64,000 bases of DNA from Cannabis sativa (Eukaryota > Streptophyta > Magnoliopsida > Rosales > Cannabaceae): contig NC_083605.1 in NCBI RefSeq assembly GCF_029168945.1, positions 76,030,969 through 76,094,968 of the forward strand. Direction: 5' to 3'. Positions within the stretch are counted from its first letter, which is position 1. The number at the start of each line of letters is the position of its first letter. The position numbers were made by a program, and so were the translations under genes. Below, one piece after another: positions 60,436 to 64,000 of this stretch. The notes under the pieces were generated by a model, which had not been told where the DNA came from, ran no database searches, and saw nothing but the letters and a program-made list of their open reading frames with translations.

Positions 60436-63149
60436 ATGGCGATGGAGGTGACACAAATCCTTTTAAATGCACAAGCCGTGGATAGTGGTGTCCGTAATCA
60501 TGCAGAAGAAAACCTTAAACAATTCCAGGAGCAAAATCTTCCAAGCTTTTTGCTTTCTCTTGCTGGCGAGTTAGCTAATGATGAGAAGCCTGCTGAGAGT
60601 CGTAAATTAGCTGGTTTGATCCTCAAGAATGCTTTGGATGCCAAAGAACACAACAGGAAGCTCGAACTTGTACAAAGATGGTTGTCATTGGACCAACCTG
60701 TGAAGTCCCATGTTAAAGCTTGCTTGTTAAAGACCCTTACCTCTCCTGCCCTTGATGCTCGGTCAACTGCATCGCAAGTCATTGCAAAGGTTGCTAGTAT
60801 TGAGTTGCCACATAAACAATGGCCTGAACTGATTGAAGCTTTGTTGTCAAATACTCACCAGCTTCCGGCTCACACAAGGCAAGCAACTTTGGAAACTCTT
60901 GGGTACATATGCGAGGAAGTTTCTCCTGATGCGATAGAGCAGGCCCAGGTGAATAAGATTCTTACAGCTGTTGTTCAGGGCATGAATGCATCTGAGAGTA
61001 ACAATGATGTCAGGCTTGCTGCTACTCGTGCTTTGTATAATGCTTTGGGTTTTGCTCAAGCAAATTTTTCCAACGACATGGAACGAGATTATATTATGAG
61101 AGTTGTTTGTGAGGCCACACTTTCTCCTGAATTGAGGATTCGACAGGCAGCCTTTGAGTGTTTAGTTGCTATATCTTCAACGTACTATGAGAGGTTGGCT
61201 TCTTATATTCAGGACATTTTTAACATTACAGCAAAGGCCATCAAGGAAGATGAAGAACCGGTTGCACTACAAGCTGTTGAATTTTGGAGTTCAATTTGTG
61301 ACGAAGAGATAGATATCTTAGAAGAGTATGGAGGAGAATTTAGCGGGGATTCTGACATTCCATGCTTTTATTTTGTAAAGCAGGCTCTCCCGGCTCTTGT
61401 GCCATTGTTGTTGGAAACTTTGCTTAAGCAAGAAGAAGATCAGGATCAGGATGAAGGAGCTTGGAATATTGCAATGGCTGGAGGCACATGCTTGGGTTTG
61501 GTGGCACGTACTGTTGGTGATGACATTGTCCCATTGGTAATGCCATTTATTGAAGAGAACATAGCGAAACCAGATTGGAGACAAAGGGAAGCAGCCACAT
61601 ATGCATTTGGCTCTATTCTAGAAGGTCCATCACCAGAAAAGCTCATGCCTCTTGTTAATGTAGCTCTGACCTTTATGCTCAATGCTCTGATGAACGATCC
61701 AAATAATCATGTGAAAGATACCACAGCGTGGACACTTGGAAGAATTTTTGAGTTTATGCACGGGTCAACACTTGAGACACCGATAATTACCCAAGCGAAT
61801 TGCCAACAGATTATGACAGTTCTTCTTCAGAGCATGAATGATGTACCTAATGTTGCTGAGAAAGCTTGCGGCGCTCTGTATTTCTTAGCCCAGGGTTATG
61901 AGGATGTGGAACAATCATCCTCACCATTGACTCCATTTTTCCAAGATATTATTCAAGCTCTTCTTAATGTGACTCATCGTGCTGATGCTGGAGAATCACG
62001 CCTTCGAACAGCAGCCTATGAGACCTTAAATGAAGTTGTGAGGTGTTCTACGGACGATACAGCTCCGATAGTGATACATTTGGTTCCTGCCATTATTACG
62101 GAGCTGGACCAGACTTTTACGGCACTATGTAGTTCATCTGAAGAGAGAGAGAAGCGCAATGAACTTCAGGGTCTTCTCTGTGGCTGCTTGCAGGTCATGA
62201 TTCAGAAACTAGGTTCATCTGAACCAACGAAGAGTAGCTTTTTGCAGTTTGCCGACCAGATGATGACCCTGTTTCTGAGAGTATTCGGTAGTAAAAGTGC
62301 CACAGCCCATGAGGAGGCTATGCTTGCCATCGGAGCTCTTGCCTATTGTACAGGCTCTGACTTCGCAAAGTACATGCAAGAGTTTTACAAGTATTTGGAA
62401 ATGGGTCTTCAAGATTTCGAGGACTACCAGGTCTGTGCCATTACAGTTGGTGTGGTGGGAGATATTTGCCGGGCATTAGAAGGTAGTATATTACCTTATT
62501 GCGACGGGATAATGACTCAACTCCTCAAGAATCTGTCAAGCAACCAGTTGCACCGTTCCGTGAAGCCTCCCATCTTTTCATGCTTTGGCGACATTGCCTT
62601 GGCAATTGGAGAGAATTTCGAGAAGTACTTGGTCTATGCAATGCCCATGCTTCAGGGCGCTGCAGAGCTATCTGTCAACACATCCGGTGCTGACGATGAC
62701 ATGATAGAATACACCAATACTTTAAGGAATGGAATTTTGGAGGCGTACTCCGGGATTTTTCAGGGATTCAAAGGCTCAGCGAAGATACAACTACTGATGC
62801 CTTTTGCACCTCATGTCCTACAGTTCTTGGATAGTCTATTTATGGAGAAGGACATGTATGCTCAAATAGAATTTGTTTACTTTTTGACTCTTAACTGTAC
62901 TCTTTTTTATTATCGATTCGTTACTCATGATTTATCTTACTTCTTTTCAGGGACGATGTGGTGACCAAGACAGCCATTGGGGTCCTTGGTGACCTAGCTG
63001 ATACACTGGGTAGTAATGCTGGTATCTTGATTCAGCAATCACTTTCAAGCAAAGACTTTCTAAATGAATGTTTGTCGTCGGATGATCATTTGATTAAGGA
63101 ATCCGCTGAATGGGCCAAGTTGGCCATCAGTCGAGCAATTTCCTTTTGA
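60436..63149 (+). CDS. KPNB1: Importin subunit beta-1 (karyopherin beta)
   Basis: The nuclear-import receptor that binds importin alpha or cargo and RanGTP at nuclear pores. Exons are 60436-62855 and 62951-63149, joined within the ATG codon of a conserved MDDVVTKTAIGVLGDLADTLG segment, giving 872 residues, the size of plant importin beta. I chose ATG at 60436 (MAMEVTQILLNAQAVDSG), not the upstream ATG at 60421, because that one lies before the CAG of the 5'UTR intron acceptor. The N-terminal importin-beta domain (about 20-100) and HEAT repeats run the whole length. The acidic stretch QEEDQDQDEGAWN (about 335) resembles the acidic loop of HEAT repeat 8. No lesion was seen. Confidence 0.97.
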
Positions 63150-64000
63150 GGCTGCTGATACTCGGGATATTTTTCTTTTCTTTGCATGCATTGGGTGTCT
63201 AGAGTTGGAGTCTGGGATTGCATACCATGAGTCAGGTCATCACATTTTTGGGAAAATGACATTTGGGGGGTGTTGGTGGGCGAGCGCAGAAATTTTTTCG
63301 ATCAACAGCTCGGGGTTTTATTTTATAGTTTTCTCCACTATGTTTGTCGTGGCATTGCCCGGTGGGCGGCATGGCAATGACCGTGTTGTGTTTTTTCTGC
63401 CACCTTGGCAGAAAAAATAGAAACACAATCGACAAACATAGAACAGGAGAAAACGATTTGGAGAACGAGATGGAAAATATTAAACCACCTTGCCCCGCCA
63501 CAATACTGTTACCATGGGCAACCAATAGCCGTTTTCGGGGGGTTTGAAGTCGGGAGTTGTTTGGGGGCCTTCATCGGCCGCGGTAAAGTCTGCATTTTCC
63601 CCTTAAATATTTGACCTTTTTCCTTTCTTTTCTTTTTTTTTTTCACCAAAATTTGGTGTCAAAGATTTATTTTGCATTGTTACAACATGTCTCATTTGTC
63701 AAAGAGTTGGGTCAACGTTCTTTCTTTCTTTCTTTTTTTTTTTTTTTGTAGTCACATTTTGTATACTTGTTCGTCTTGTGGGATTTAGTGACAACCACAT
63801 AATATTTATAGCTTCATGCATTGTTATATCTCATCATTGTCACATTTTACCAATCACCATTGTTTTTTCATTTGTTTGGTATAAGTGTAGGAGATCATTT
63901 TTGAATTTTTACAAGAAGTCCCTAAAATATAAAATGGTTAATAGTCACCAATATTTACACAATTGTACTCTATATGGTTACTATTCTCAAAAAACTTTCT
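63150..64000 (+). other. 3'UTR and downstream flank of importin beta
   Basis: No further gene was recognised. A perfect 12-bp hairpin (TTTTTTCTGCCA, loop CCT, TGGCAGAAAAAA) lies at 63391-63417, about 240 bp after the stop. T-rich runs at 63628 and 63733 follow. Open frames of 60-100 codons over 63200-63610 have no family resemblance. Confidence 0.5.

Overview
The window is nuclear DNA of a flowering plant, most likely a eudicot. It is very AT-rich, its genes are split by many introns, and miniature transposons and decayed LINEs lie almost everywhere between and inside genes. The species cannot be fixed from the sequence alone.

Layout: 0.4-3.3 kb is a decayed LINE (minus strand) broken by a 562-bp hAT-like MITE. 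At 4.6-5.1 kb is an intact ubiquitin-40S ribosomal protein S27a gene (minus) with site II and telo-box promoter motifs. At 5.3-7.05 kb there are two MITEs and a second LINE remnant. At 7.1-27.3 kb is a cluster of three trehalase (GH37) loci, all on the minus strand. Copy A (7079-14032) and copy C (21858-27289) can each be spliced into an open 592-codon reading frame over 11 exons. Copy B (16296-20206) is a chimera with exons 1-2 of A and exons 9-11 of C. The exact structure shows how it arose: a ~6.2-kb tandem duplication running from intron 2 of A to intron 8 of C. The second unit later gained an 845-bp long-TIR element, whose empty site is still visible in the first unit.

Further on there is a plastid-DNA insertion carrying a decayed trnR-ACG (29.1-29.2 kb), a 49-residue DVL/ROT4-family peptide gene (33265-33414, plus), and a small conserved acidic-protein gene (34110-34391, minus). 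From 35.8 to 38.1 kb are MITE, LINE and LTR-like fragments. An 18-exon ABCF3/GCN20-type ATPase gene spans 39364-45765 (minus). The stretch from 45.9 to 58.7 kb has no convincing host gene. It holds nested MITEs, a LINE fragment with a perfect 13-bp target-site duplication, and a ~2.4-kb foldback element built of AACCGGTT-containing repeats. The window ends with an importin beta-1 gene (60436-63149, plus) with a 5'UTR intron.

The host genes are housekeeping (ubiquitin/ribosome, translation-linked ABCF ATPase, nuclear import) or sugar metabolism (trehalose breakdown) and do not form an operon or pathway. The most informative part is the trehalase cluster, where a duplication, a gene fusion, an insertion and a deletion can be read in order. 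All exon boundaries are inferred by reading splice sites and family similarity by eye. No alignment or transcript data were available.
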